A stretch of DNA of 64,000 nt, taken from contig OX419756.1 in NCBI GenBank assembly GCA_948567375.1, positions 3,663,001 through 3,727,000 on the forward strand, in the 5' to 3' direction. The position numbers and the translations under genes are program-made. Source of the stretch: Lunularia cruciata (taxonomy: Eukaryota > Streptophyta > Marchantiopsida > Lunulariales > Lunulariaceae). The notes beneath the pieces are model-generated. The model did no database searches. It was not told the origin of the DNA and saw only the letters and a list, made by a program, of their open reading frames with translations. This document shows positions 38,751-50,959 of the stretch, in pieces. The first letter of the stretch is position 1. Each line of letters opens with the position of its first letter.

Positions 38751-41700
38751 ATGGATACGGTTGTAAAGGCGGTTGTGGAGGCAATTCATGCATCGCCTAC
38801 CCAAGCAGTGCTTTGTCTCTCGGGTGGAGCTTCTCAGGTAATGCTCTTATTGCTGGCTCATCCAACTGGTAAAGTTTCCCGAATGGCTTATCTGAATTTG
38901 ACGTTTCCGTCTGTCCAGGTGTGGCTAGATATTGTAGGACATGAAAATTTCTTCTTATGGATTGCGTCCTCAATAAAAAATTTCTTCTGTACGAAAAGAC
39001 TTCATAGGTTCAATTCCCGTCTCAAAGGGAGTTGTCAAATTTTGTGCATTAGAATGGCAGCCATTATGTTACACTTTGGCATCTCATCCATGCAACTGTT
39101 GGGTTTGTTTTACCCTTATGGAAACTGCGCGTTAGTCCAATCGACATCGATCAGTAAATTATGTCCTGCAGTTTGCATTCAAGATGACGTTCAAGCCGAT
39201 GATGCGAGGTTTAAACTAGCCCCTTTAGCCGCATTGCCTCTCTTCCATTAGTCCCGGCCCGTCGTCGAGATCATAAAACCTTACCTGATGATAATCTTGC
39301 ACTGCATCATCTAATCAATCGAAGGATTTAGTCGTATATAATCATCTTAATCACTTATTTATAATCTCATACAGGCACTTGGTTGGCTTCTCTCGGTTCC
39401 TCGAGCTTCAAGCACAGTTCTGGAAGCGACTGTTCCTTATTCACGAATTTCTATGCTCCAATTTCTGGGCAAGGTACCCTAACTCTTCAAGTCTCCACTA
39501 TTCTGGTTGTGACGGACACGCTTTTTCATGGGAGTAATACTTTGCACAGTTTCTGAGAATGATACTTTATTGGTTTTGACAGAACCCATCACAATTTACC
39601 AGTAGAGAAACGGCTGAAGATATTGCGCTTACGGCTTACAACAGAGCTCTTCGACTGGCTCTGCCTGGTGCGTATCTCAATTGAACCTCTCTCCTTGCAA
39701 ATAAGCGGATCGGTTTCCGGTCTACAAGGACCGTAGCTATCGTGGTTTCGGACTTACACATGATTCAAGGATTCTCACCAATCTGTTGATGTAAGTTAAC
39801 TGAAATCACTCCACTTTTTTAGCACAGGTGTACCTGTAGCGGGGATAGGGTTTACAGGTGCATTGGTGTCCGCTTCGCCCAAACGTGGAGATCATCGGTA
39901 CGAACTTCTTCCAAGTACCTCAAATAGATGTGAATTCTCACAAGGACGTAAATTTTCGCCAGATGGTACTTGACTTCTATGGTTTTCCTGTACAATTTAG
40001 CTAGACAGATTGGAACTATGGTTAATGGGCCAGGATATTGAACTTATGCCTTTAGTAATGGACTACCGCAGGTGTTATGTCGCAGCTCGCACAAAGACAG
40101 GTCTTTGGGAGTATAATCTCACTCTCTCGAAGGTATATAGTTTTTTCTCGGTGATGAGTTTTGCAAGATCAAGTTTTATTGTTGTCTTGATGGTTGTTCT
40201 ATTTATCGGTCTGTATATATATAACCATTGATGCAGTATCGGTTCAGATGCATATTGGGTTTACCACACCGCTTGTAGTTGGTTCTTGTACTGACCTATG
40301 CCAAATTACGTATACAGTTAAATTTGTGTCTTATGATTCCAGGGCAAGAGAGATCGGTTAGGAGAAGACGAAGTTACGAGCCGAGTTTTGATCAAGGCAG
40401 GTGATTTTTGAGTGAAAAGGTGAATTGCCATGCGTTAAACTTATTGCTGAACGTTCATAGGATTAGTTGACTCGCAAACGTCTACAAAATTACAGAATGT
40501 AAGCCTTGTGAATTTGAAGTACGAAGGCCGTACACGACTATACTTGTTCCTGCTTCCGATAAGACATTACCTGTTGAGTTGCAGACCCTTGCTGATGTGT
40601 GTGGAGTGTCGCTCGAACTTCCACTCGGACTAGATGATTTATCTGAGAAGTTGAACATATCAAACACAATATACACTGAAGATGAGCAGTTAGAACAGCT
40701 CATCAACGGCACAACGTCCATGGTCACTTTTGCACAGTCTGAAGGTGATTATTTGCACATTCACTTTTCGTCTTGCTACCGTCGTTTCGATCGGACTTTT
40801 TGCGCTTCGGGAACTGATCATCGGGTGCCTAGAGCTTCTGTCGAGCTCTAATGGCTGTACTTACTTTGTAAGTCAATCACAATATGCAAGCGTCATTCTG
40901 TCTATTCCTTTCAGGTCTTGTAACTGGAGGAAGGAAGGTGGTGCTGTCAGGTTCATTTAATCCTCTTCATGAAGGCCATGCAAAGCTCCTAGACGTTGCT
41001 TGCAGGTGATCGTAGTCTCAGTCCCGCTCTTGTACATATTTTCTATGTTTAGGTCGTCACGAACTCCAAAATTGGGTAATAGATAAATCAAAACGTAGAC
41101 GACTCCATATTTTCACAATGTTAACCTTAAGATTGTGACCAATTTATGATATCAAATGCTATGTCTATGCCAGTCTCTTGGACTAGTAAAGATCAAGATA
41201 GAAGCATCTACCGAGGTTGGTTGCTATTCATTTTTTCTTCTGTCCTCAGTATTGACCTTTCTCTAGGGGAGGCCTTAACTGAGTGAAAGCCTTGAACTAC
41301 GTGCGACTATATACATAGTTGGAAAATGTTCGTTTGGCGTACGAATGTTCGTACCCTAACTTCCGCAGCATCTTGATGCTTATATCTTGAGTCGCTTGAC
41401 GGTCAGTTTATGCGAGGGGAGCATTCCCTGCTACGAGATATCTGCAATTAACGCAGACAAACCTCCACTTTCTCATGGCGACATCAAGAAGCGTGTCCAG
41501 CAGTTTCAAGAGAGAGGTATGTAAGAGGATATTTCTCTTTCTGTGCAGAACTTGTGCTGCTATTTAACAACTCCTGGAAGGGCGAAAGTGTATTTTATTT
41601 TCGTTCGAATCTTGAGGTCAGCTTCACAACTTGAGAGTTGTAATCGCTTGTTTGTTTGCAGGAAAAACTCTACTCTTGACGAATCAGCCTTATTTCTACA

Positions 41701-44276
41701 AGAAGGCCCAGTTGTTACCAGATAGCACTTTCGTTGTGGGCGTTGATACTGCTATCAGACTTATAAATGTACAGATAAACACCTTACACAACCAATACAA
41801 TACTAGCTTGCTAGCATGAAATCCTTAACTATCTGTTTGTATGCCATGCCTTTCGGGCGGCCTGTTGCGGTATGAGTGCAGGCCAAAATTTTCAGGCCAT
41901 TCTGTGCTGCATTTTTACGGCCAATGTCTCATGGCTCAGGCCTTTATTGTGCTGTTGTTTGCAGCCAAAATATTATGGTGGGAGTAGGGAGTCAATGGTG
42001 GAAGAGCTACTTGAAATCAAGCATTTGGGTTGTGATTTTCTGGTCGCTGGTCGAAAAATTGGTGACAAGTTTCAAGTAATTCAACAATCCTCTTCGGCAC
42101 TTCATATGCATTTAATGCGTTCTGGATCTCCCGTTCCTCGAACGGCTTCTGCTCTCCCATATCCTCATATTCAGTCTTATTGCTACTTGTATATAGGTTT
42201 CGCTCTTTAAATGTTTCTAGGTTGCGTTTACTTCTGCTTACATTCGATCAGTTGTTTCCATTTCGTCTCCTTTCCCAGTTTTATATTAACTGCGACTAGC
42301 ACATTTTTTGTATACATTTCATATCATGCATCTCATTTGCATTCAATGAGTCCTGGATCTCCCATTCCTCGAACGGCTTGTGTTCTCATTTCCCTATATT
42401 CAGTCCTCTACAACAACTTGGTTCCTACCCGATTTTTGCCTTCGTGGTTCCCTGCACGTCCTCCGTTCTCACGCTCCGCTTAGCCAAGACAACATCCAGT
42501 CCTCCCACTCTTCCTCCACTCCTTCACAGCTCGATGTTCGCCCGCTTCACAGATTCAAGTCATTCTCTTTCTTCTAACTCTCGGTCTGCCTGACTCATGG
42601 ATCTTCCATTACTTTCGATTTCAAGGCTTCTACACTATTCCCGACTCCAGATTAACCTGATCTTTCTCGTATGGCTCGTTAGGTCGTTGATTCCCAGTTA
42701 AGTTTATTTCTCTATATGCGTTGTTTATCTATTACCGATTATCCGATGCATGGTACTTGTGTACAGGGGTTGCTCTTTAAATCTTTCTAGGTTGCGATTA
42801 CTTCTGCTTACATTCGATCAGTTGTATCCATTTCATCTCCTTTCCCTGTTTTATAGTAATTGCGACTTGCACATTTTTTGTATACATTTCAAATCATGCA
42901 TCTCATTTGCATTCAGTGAGTTCTGGATCTCCTGTTCCTCGAACGGCTTCTGTCTCATTTCGGTATATCCAGTCCTCTCACGCTTCGCTCCGACCCAGCC
43001 AAGACAGCATCCACTCCTCTCTCACTTCTCTCCGCTCCGTCAATCCTCAACTAATGCTTTGTGTATTGCTCCTAGCTCGATGTTTCTCTGTTTCATGGTT
43101 CCTACCTGACTTTCTATTTCACATGCTTAATAGGTCGCCTCTTGCTTGTGGTTACAGGATGTACACTAGTTCTCTGCAGGTGCTACTCATGAGATGTTCA
43201 ATTGTATCTTAACTTCGGCTTAACCTCGTATTGTTAGTTTCACTTAAGTTCCATTTCCTGGGTTGCTATTCATTTCGACTTGCACACATTTATGCTTATA
43301 TTTCATCTGCTCTTCATATGCACTTAGTGGGTTCTGGATCCCCAGTTCTTCGAACGGCTTCCGCTGTCATTTTTCATATATGTCCTCTGCCACCATGTGC
43401 TACCTGCTCGGTTTCTTGATGACCGCCCCTTACACGAAGGAGCCGAGTTTACCCTGTCACGCATTGAGCAATACAGAAGCTCATTACGAGGTGTATTGGA
43501 AATTGCTTCCAGTTACCTCGGGACTGCGTGGTCACCAACGAAGTCGCTGGTGCTACAGTGCAGACCTACTATGAAAGTCTGTATACTTCCTTTGGTTTTG
43601 TTGTGTTTGACGGGGTCATGCTGACATGGAGCATGCAGGAGCTAAGCCCAGTCCTCATACACTGGCTCTGGGCCAGATTTCCTGCGGATGTTCCTCTATT
43701 TGGAGGATAATGCGCATAATGTTCCTACGACTAACACTATGATGATGCAAGTCGCACTGACTCGCCTGGAGGAACGCATGAATAACACGATTCTAGGCTT
43801 CGCTGATTTATCAAAAGTATATATGTTCTAATCCTTGTCTGCAGGCAAACATAACCACAATGCATTTTTCGCTTACATCCCTATGTAACTCAAATTATGA
43901 ACTAAATGAAGATGTAACAAACAAGAGTAATTTACTTCACTACTTTCAAATTTCAGAGTCACGTCCGGTCAGAGGTGGGTATGGCACAGGGTTAATTATA
44001 ACGGGTTCTGTATTCGACTACTCAATATCATTGCTTTTGCTTTTGGTTGAAGTGCACTATTTGTACCTGATGTGGAACAGAACAAGCTGTAAATCTGAAA
44101 GTAGCGAAGTCCTTGCAGGTGATTAATTGCAAGGTAGTAATAATGTTGGTTGAATGCAGGTTCTGGGTGATCTTGATGTTCCAGAAGCTGTACAGACATT
44201 GTTCCGCCCAGTAGCAGACGATTTATTTCGAGTTGACATCTCATCGACGGAATTGAGGGAGACAAATGGCCACTGA
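38751..44276 (+). CDS. CinA-C-like plus nucleotidylyltransferase fusion protein (plant At2g01220 type), 12 exons
   Basis: Exons: 38751-38837, 39375-39473, 39583-39667, 39828-39897, 40072-40132, 40343-40400, 40496-40744, 40915-41005, 41407-41516, 41662-41768, 41965-42075, 44160-44276. Total 1245 nt, 414 residues, stop TGA, all GT-AG and in phase. Residues 1 to about 150 resemble the C-terminal domain of CinA (nicotinamide-nucleotide amidase): LCLSGGASQALGWLLSVPRA, then VPYSRISM, later GIGFTGALVS. Residues about 244-414 are a cytidylyltransferase-like Rossmann domain with GSFNPLHEGH (H255, G257, H258 of the HxGH motif), AINADKPPLS, TNQPYFYKKA, FVVGVDTAIRL and the closing ISSTELR (403-409). The pairing suggests pyridine-nucleotide repair or salvage, but the substrate is not established here. 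The exon 7 start is set by phase (acceptor TTACAG). Intron 11 is about 2.1 kb because of repeats. Confidence 0.92.
42090..43390 (+). repeat. Nest of four R2 3' ends in intron 11
   Basis: Four R2 tails in the same orientation, each with TTCTGGATC and a stem-loop of the type CCGTTCnnnGAACGG: 42131-42145, 42362-42376, 42931-42946 and 43342-43357. The units between them share blocks such as GATTACTTCTGCTTACATTC and TGTATACATTTCA. The copies appear nested or tandem and account for most of this long intron. Confidence 0.65.
43397..43840 (+). other. Unrecognised coding-like fragment in intron 11
   Basis: Less AT-rich than the surroundings and open in overlapping short frames (43397-43624, 43528-43710), reading for example VAGATVQTYYESLYTSFGF. 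No family is recognised and no start, splice pattern or stop context makes it a gene. It may be a transposon-captured piece or gag-like relic. Confidence 0.25.
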
Positions 44277-46550
44277 ACGCTTGACCTTCCGGTCCCTGAG
44301 AAAGTGCTGGTTGGGCTGGGCTGAGCTGGTTTATTGTCAAAGAGGAAATGGTGCATAAACAACGGGCCCGGGATAATCTCCCACCTAAATTGTTCATGCA
44401 TTTTGTTCAGGTTATATCGAATTTATCAAATCATGGTTGTTAAAGACATTTATATGGCTATAACCTGCATTGAAGGTAGTCAGATCAGAGGTTGAAGTAT
44501 GCAATAAAACGACACTCGCATGAAGGTTACGCATACCTACTTTTACATAATCATTTAGTCCTCATCGTGCACATTCAGTCCGTCCATGCACGCATTTACC
44601 TTTTTATATTCATTTATGAAATTAGGATATTACTTTGAGCCAAAGTTCACGTTGTTGTTGTTGTCATGGGCTGACCATCTTTCCTAAGCTGTACCGTGTT
44701 GATAAGCTGACGGCGCTCTGAATCAATCTACTTTCTGTGCATTAAAGTTTCGAACTACTAGTTGGGTGCCCGTTCCTCGGAACGGTTTAATTAACATTAA
44801 TGTATCAGAGATATAGGTAGGTACAGTAAGAGGTGATGTTTTGGAAAGAAAGAGGAGAAAAAGGTATAAGAGCGCCATCAACACCGATACTTGCTCAAAG
44901 TCAAATGTCAAGCTTATAATTACATACTTAATCACATCACACAACAGAAGGTGTATAATCATCCTTTGAATAATATGCTCGTCGGACAACGAAAGTAGCA
45001 TGAGTAATACGAGGAAAAATGTTCGATTTTATGCCCGATTTTCATTTAACGTTGTTCATCTAACGAGGTGCAATTGTAGGAAGTTCAGCGCTCAAAGAAA
45101 CCTTGCTTCAAGCATAATGATGCTCTCAAAATTTCAGATAGGAAGGGTTCTATCCTGGGAAAATACCTCTACCAGCAGGGGAGTACATTGGTTGGAAACG
45201 ACAGTGCGTGGCAGTGTCTCCATATGCAAACTAGATAGGATTCAAATAGGATTCTAGAATCGAGAATTCGACCACATATAGTGCTGAATGAGGTTGCTAA
45301 CCTGGATGATCAATATAACTCTTAACACTCTGAACTCCACAGTTCAGGGTACAGATATGTACAAACTGGATAGGATTCAAATTGGATTCTAGAATCGGGC
45401 ATTCTACCACATACAATGATAATCTGGACGATCAATATGTAGCTCTGAAATTCCAATCTGTTGGAATGCACAGTTCAGGCCACAGATTTATACCCTGAGC
45501 TATAAGGACATCTACATAAGCCGCCTGTTGATCAACAGGAAAGAAAAGGGAATTGCTATTGCCACCCATGACAAGGCCCCCCCTCTCCACACACCTGCGC
45601 GGCTCTAGTATTGTACTGCTTTTGCCATTTGTCCGCCCTTGACATGACATGGGTGGCATTAGCCATTCCCTAAAGAAAACCTGGTCGATACGATTACCCC
45701 AAAGGGAGAAAAACGGAATCCAATGTGCAGAAGAGCGCAAGAAAACAGCTAAAGGCTCCTAGAACAAGGAGGACCAAGGCCCAAAACAAAATGTCAAAGA
45801 GATCGAAACTCTCAAGGCTCCTTGAAAAAGAGAACACGCCTCAAACCGGAAACAAATATCGAAGAGACAGAAGAAACCTGGTAACCAGACTGATATCACA
45901 AGAACTATGTGTATCACAAGGTCTCCTGTGTATAGAAAGGAGAAGGGCGGGAGTGAACTGGATGTGAAGAGTGCTTGCACTATAGCTGCGGGGGTAAACC
46001 AACGCAATACCTTGGAGCATCTCTGTGTATACAAAAGAGAAGGGTGGGAGTGTACTAGATGTCAGGAGAGCTTCCAGCTTCCACTGTTGCTGCGGCTGCA
46101 TGTAAACCAACGCAAAGCCTTGGAGCATTATAGGGTGGATCTGGACTCAAAATATGAAGGGAGAGTAGCTTCTCTCATCTACCATATTTTTTTAGTGTCT
46201 TTCAAAAAAGACTATGATATAAAGATATCCAAATATCCCTAGTGTACAAAGAGATCTAAAGCCTATCATGTGCCTAATGGTATTCCTTTGGTGGTAATGG
46301 TCACCACTATTCCACTTGTATAGCCGCTTATACTAAGGAATGCACGTATATAGGGGTGATAAACCACATGAAGTATAGACTATTTGTAACAGGTACAATC
46401 GTAGCAATTACTATTACGAGGATGGACCTAGAATGTCTAATTAATGCTCGATCCACACTAAGAACCTATATATAATCTAATGTATCCTTAAAATTCTAAT
46501 CTACTCTAGTGATCTCTCCATCTCAAGCGTAATACAAATTTATTATACTT
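44277..46550. other. Intergenic, no recognised gene; contains small tandem duplications
   Basis: Contains an isolated stem-loop of the R1/R2 type, CCGTTCCTCGGAACGG, at 44770-44785. A two-copy tandem duplication of about 135 bp lies at 45227-45490 (both starting CAAACTAGATAGG or CAAACTGGATAGG), and a roughly 97-bp duplication at 45930-46130 (both with GAGAAGGG and AAACCAACGCAA). ORFs here (for example 45725-45967 plus, 45432-45740 minus) are lysine- or tryptophan-rich readings without family. Confidence 0.45.
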
Positions 46551-47126
46551 GGGGTGTCATATGAGAATTGAAACGCTTTTTTTAATATGAATTTAAAATA
46601 GAATGTTTTAAAACGTTTTAAAATGTGTTTTAAAATAGGCCATATTAAAAAAAATGTAGCACCAATTATAGCAACAAATTTAGAACATGTATATAATTTA
46701 TATACGTCAGGACTTAGTGCTATCTATTTTGGTTTCTCCAAAAAGTAATTCATCTTCTATATCATTTGGCGCTCCATCAATTGGCATAAGGTGCATTAGC
46801 TCCTCTTGCTCCACTAACTCAAGATCAATTAATGATAAGTGGAGTTAGGGTGTCATATGAGTATTGAAACGTTTTTTTTAATATGAATTTAAAATATGAA
46901 TTTTTTAAATGTTTTAAAATACGTTTTAAAATAGTCCATATTAAAATAAAAATTTAGCACCACCTATAGCAATAAATTTATATATGGCAGGACTTAGTGC
47001 TATCTATTTTGGTTTCTCCAAAAAGTAATTCATCTACTTTATCATTTGGTGCTCCATCAATTGGCATATAGTGCATTAGCTCCTCCTGCTCCACTAACTC
47101 AAGATCAATTAATAATAACTCTATGA
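46551..47126. repeat. Tandem duplication of the end of the hAT relic (about 300-bp unit)
   Basis: The block starting GGGTGTCATATGAG occurs at 46553 and again at 46852, and each copy continues through the same AT-rich stretch into ATCAATTGGCATA and CACTAACTCAAGATCAATTA. The second copy is continuous with the C-terminal reading of the hAT-like relic, so the element end was duplicated after or during insertion. Confidence 0.65.
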
Positions 47127-49253
47127 GGTTGGTATTGTGTACTTTGTTGAAATCAAGATGATGCAAATTCTCAAACGTATTTGTAGCCATGCTCAAGGCA
47201 TCTTCATGATGAATAAGATTATCTGTGATTAGGCTCCATATTGATGAAATAATTTTCTCATAGGTTTGGTATTTGTTGGGAAGAATCCACTTTGTAATTG
47301 CAGCATTGTGCATCACCAAGAATTGACACTCCACATTTCCACATCCAATACAATTACAACAAGAACTATGCATTTGCTTGCTCACTTCATATTGTCGTCC
47401 AATTCCTACATATAATTTTGGTCCACTATATACCTTAATGAGACACACTACAAGAATTGGTAACTGATCTTTAACTTGGACCCAAATCATACAATGCTGA
47501 TAATCAATGAGACAAGAAAACTTGTTAACAAGTTTATCCTCACCAACGTAGGATTTCATAAATACACTCAAAAGCTCATCGCATAAAACATGAGAATTTG
47601 GAGTTTCTTTGCTATGAGTTGTAAGACAATGGATCGCCTATCAACACTCAATCTTGATATCCCCATTTTTGAGTTCAATAGCTTTAGCTCCAATTGCCTT
47701 AGACATGTTCAACTAGATATAATGATAGAATGGATCACAAAAGAAAGCAAGAGCATGGACTAGAGATTATACTCAATTCCAACAATACAATAACTTTTGC
47801 AAAGATTTAGTGTGGATGTAACCTTCTAAAAATTTTGATGTGTAAAATTATGGAGATGAAACAAGCATAAAAGCTAGAAAGTGATTCATCAACAATTGTA
47901 AGGGAAACACCAAGAACAACATTTTCTTTCAAACCTTTTAACCAATCAATGTAACCTTTTAATGTAGCTTTTGCTAAAACTCTTGTAAGATCCTATCCTT
48001 GGGAGGAGAAAAATAGTTGGAAATGGTTGCTAATACCCATCCAAGCACTAAAAATATGATCAAACACATTGAAATGGAGACAATGCTGTGCCAAAATTCA
48101 GAATCTGAAACAATGTTGACAAATTCCAAAGGTAGATCATAGCTTTCATTGATCACTCTTTCTTCTCTCTCATTCTCAATGGTTAGTGGTAATGAGGTAA
48201 TTGACCTCTTAACATGGAGAAGATGGAAAAAACATATAGTTTACATTGGACCATTGTGATGCAAAATACAAAATCATGGCCAGCACCTTGCCAAGAATTT
48301 CTTTGCCATCATTACATAAATTTGTATAAAAAGTCATGGTTTTCTATGCTTCTGGGTACACAAATAAATTTCTTCAAAATCACTTTGAATGGATCTAATT
48401 TAATCAGGTCCTAAGATAATTAATGATTGGATGAGATCCACACCCATAAATATCATCAACATAACCATTGCAGGAAATTCTGCCGAACTACTCTCATCAC
48501 ATTGTATGAGTCTAAAATAAAAGCTATCATAATTTTCTCACCAACCAAATGATGAAGCTGGTTGATACAATTGATAACTTTAACAGAAAACTCAACCGCT
48601 TATTTTTTTCAAGTTAACTTGAAGATATCCAAAAACTAAAGTTGTGGGTCATGAGCATAATACTTGACATACTTTGTGGTGACACCTTTTATACTGACTA
48701 TTATTGTTGTGGATGTAAGAAATGCCTTGCTCATTTGCATGTGTATCTCAATGTTCTTCTTTGAAAGCATAGCAATGCTTAGTAATGTGGGTGAAGGTCT
48801 TGTCCATAATAATCACAATAACTTGAAGAAACTTTGCCATGTAGGATGATCAAAAAAATCAAAATGAGCTATAATCTTGCATATAGCATCATTTAAAGCA
48901 CAATTTAGCACTTTAGTCTCCTCCAAAGTGTAACTTGGGTACACCTTCAAATACACCTTATTGATTTGCTCTTGCTTGCACAATGATGATGAGCTTGATG
49001 ACAAATGACTCACATGCATGCTATACTTAGAACCAAAGTTTAGACTCAAACTATCTTCCATGATAGGTCAAATTGGTTCCAAGCAACCAATGTTGTGTGG
49101 TATCTTCATGCAATTTGAAATGTATGTTTTCATATTGTTTGATGTGATGGACTTGGTATTGCAATTTTTAAATTTTTCCATGAACTTTGCTTCTTCAAAC
49201 ACAAGGCCAAAATATTCCAAATGATACCCTTTCTTCCACCTCTTTTTAGACAT
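46978..49253 (-). pseudogene. hAT-superfamily transposase relic
   Basis: Broken minus-strand reading with many stops and frame changes. In order: a BED-finger-like N-terminus from MSKKRWKKGYHLEYFG (49253) with degenerate cysteines (NCNTKSITSNNMKTYISNC), then FFDHPTWQSFFKLL near 48820-48870 (the hAT HPxFxxF block), then SDSEFWHSIV at about 48090-48110, and a C-terminal WSLI...NLHHLD stretch near 47145-47230 resembling the hAT dimerisation domain. Identification rests on the order of several weak blocks rather than one strong motif. The element is inactive. Confidence 0.55.
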
Positions 49254-50121
49254 GATTAAATAGATTATAGATGAATTCAAACAACAATCCTCAATAGAGT
49301 TGACACTACTGAACTTTGCACCAATTCTTGTTTACTTTATAGTTAAATCTTGTCTATTAAAAAGGATGTATTAGGAACATTGAAATAATTTTAGAATGCA
49401 AGTAAAAATTTTAAAATTTTTGCTTTTGTGCAAACTTAAAAAGAATGGTTCAATACATATGATCTAGTACACCCAAAACTGATAATTAAGTTATCCTAAA
49501 CAGATAGAGAGTGTTATTTATAAACTCTTAAAGGAAAGAAAGAAGTCTTCAATTAAAAGAGAAGCATAGAGAAAAACTTTCAAAACTTCTCTCCACAAGA
49601 AAGAATCCTAGTTATATTGAGAACATGCAATAAGAATGCTCGATAGGATGTGAGAATATCTATATACTCAATAAGATTGTTTTGAATCTTCTTAGAGTCT
49701 ACGGAAAAAAAAGTCTATGAAAGTAAGTAGTACACCTATGAACTAGGATAGATAGTAAATCTTGAGCAAAGTAGAGATATGTTGAAATTAAAAAATCCTC
49801 TATCCTTATCTATAATAGACACCAAAAGAAAGGTGCAAATTTGGTACAAGAATTTATCAACTAATTAAGGAGTTATTCAAGCAGAAGCACCTTTAAAGAA
49901 TTTTATTTTTAAATCCTCCTTGTTGCATTTCTACACTCTCTTTCATTTATTGATCCCTACATTTATAATACTATTAGCTAGTCAGATTAACTAGAGGTGG
50001 AAATTGACTAGGTGATATTTAGGGTTGTTATATACGATGGCCTAAGTAGATCAGATAGGGGTAGCACCAAAAAAGTACTTTCATTAATAGTGCAGAGTAA
50101 CAAAACACAACTTGAAAGCCA
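49254..50121. other. AT-rich stretch, no recognised gene
   Basis: Continues the decayed block upstream of the hAT relic. No coding reading of known family. A segment near 49990-50120 belongs to a repeat also found at 54365-54650. Confidence 0.35.
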
Positions 50122-50227
50122 ATTTTGGAGACCTAGATAAAAGAATTAGGCCTAAAAAAATAGATTGTAAAGAGTGAAGTAGATTCTATTTTTTGAGGCC
50201 TAATTCTTTTATTTAGGTCTCCAAAAT
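50122..50227. repeat. Foldback element, two ~43-nt inverted arms
   Basis: Arms 50122-50164 and 50185-50227 are near-perfect reverse complements (ATTTTGGAGACCTAGATAAA against TTATTTAGGTCTCCAAAAT) separated by about 20 nt. The left arm sequence also appears near 54660-54710. It resembles a MITE or the ends of two head-to-head repeat copies. Confidence 0.6.
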
Positions 50228-50299
50228 ATAACTTGAATATTTTAATTGGGCTGATTGTGCCATATAAATTGGATATTTTAATGTCATAGTACAAGAGAA

Positions 50300-50640
50300 A
50301 CCCAAAGAAAAACACATGGTTTCATTCCTTAGTACTCAGATGCCCCAAAAGAGCACCTTATCTTTATTATATAGCAAAGAAGATCCACTCAAAGGGCTAC
50401 ATCCTTGGATAAAATAAATAGATTGGTGACATATCAATGAGCTCTACCCTTAGATTAGCTGCATGGATTGATGACGTGTTGGTCCTTGTCTATTTGGTTG
50501 GTCAAAGGAAATCTATGGAGAATCTTCCGATAAGAAGCTTAGAATATCATAAGTGAGGTACCATTGGAGAGATTTTAATGAGACAAACAAAGGGGAGAAT
50601 TCATTGCCTTTCCCTTCACCAATTTATATGCAAAGGCTTG
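50300..50640 (-). repeat. LTR-like dispersed repeat (inverted copy)
   Basis: Reverse complement of the blocks at 22190-22450 and 54740-55100: the landmarks TTTGACCAACCAAATAG and GAAGCTTCT/GATAAGAAG match. It is in opposite orientation to the 54.8-kb copy, so the two are not the paired LTRs of one element. Confidence 0.45.
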
Positions 50641-50959
50641 CTTTTTTTATATAAGGAGAACTTAGAATTACATTTTGCTTACAAATACTACTAACACTGG
50701 TACATTTAGCACCCAATAATGCCAATTGTATCAAAATCGATACCCAAGCCATCTGTAAAGCTCAACAAATTCATCTTTATAGGTAAATCTATTTGAACAA
50801 CTTGCAAATCATGTAAGCGAAGACTCTCTTAATTATCCAATATCCTTATATGGTAAGATTCTTCCTTATGGCACAACTATCCATGGAGTCCATGGGATTT
50901 ATGAGTTGCACTTCATCTCCTTTCCACCTATAATTTTTATTTAGTTTTGCTATATTGTT

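Noticed and set aside
40461-40495. An exon 7 start further upstream in the nucleotidylyltransferase gene (reading LANVYKI).
   Set aside because: That frame has a TGA at 40468-40470 and no AG acceptor between it and the reading. The acceptor at 40494-40495 keeps the phase from exon 6.
42131-42145. The hairpin near the ends of R1 and R2 as a Helitron 3' terminus.
   Set aside because: No CTRR terminus follows the hairpin at the expected distance, and an R1 copy has a 19-bp target duplication, which Helitrons do not make.
45432-45740. 102-residue minus-strand ORF as a possible organelle-derived gene.
   Set aside because: No match to any organelle protein I can recognise, and it overlaps a simple tandem duplication; probably chance.
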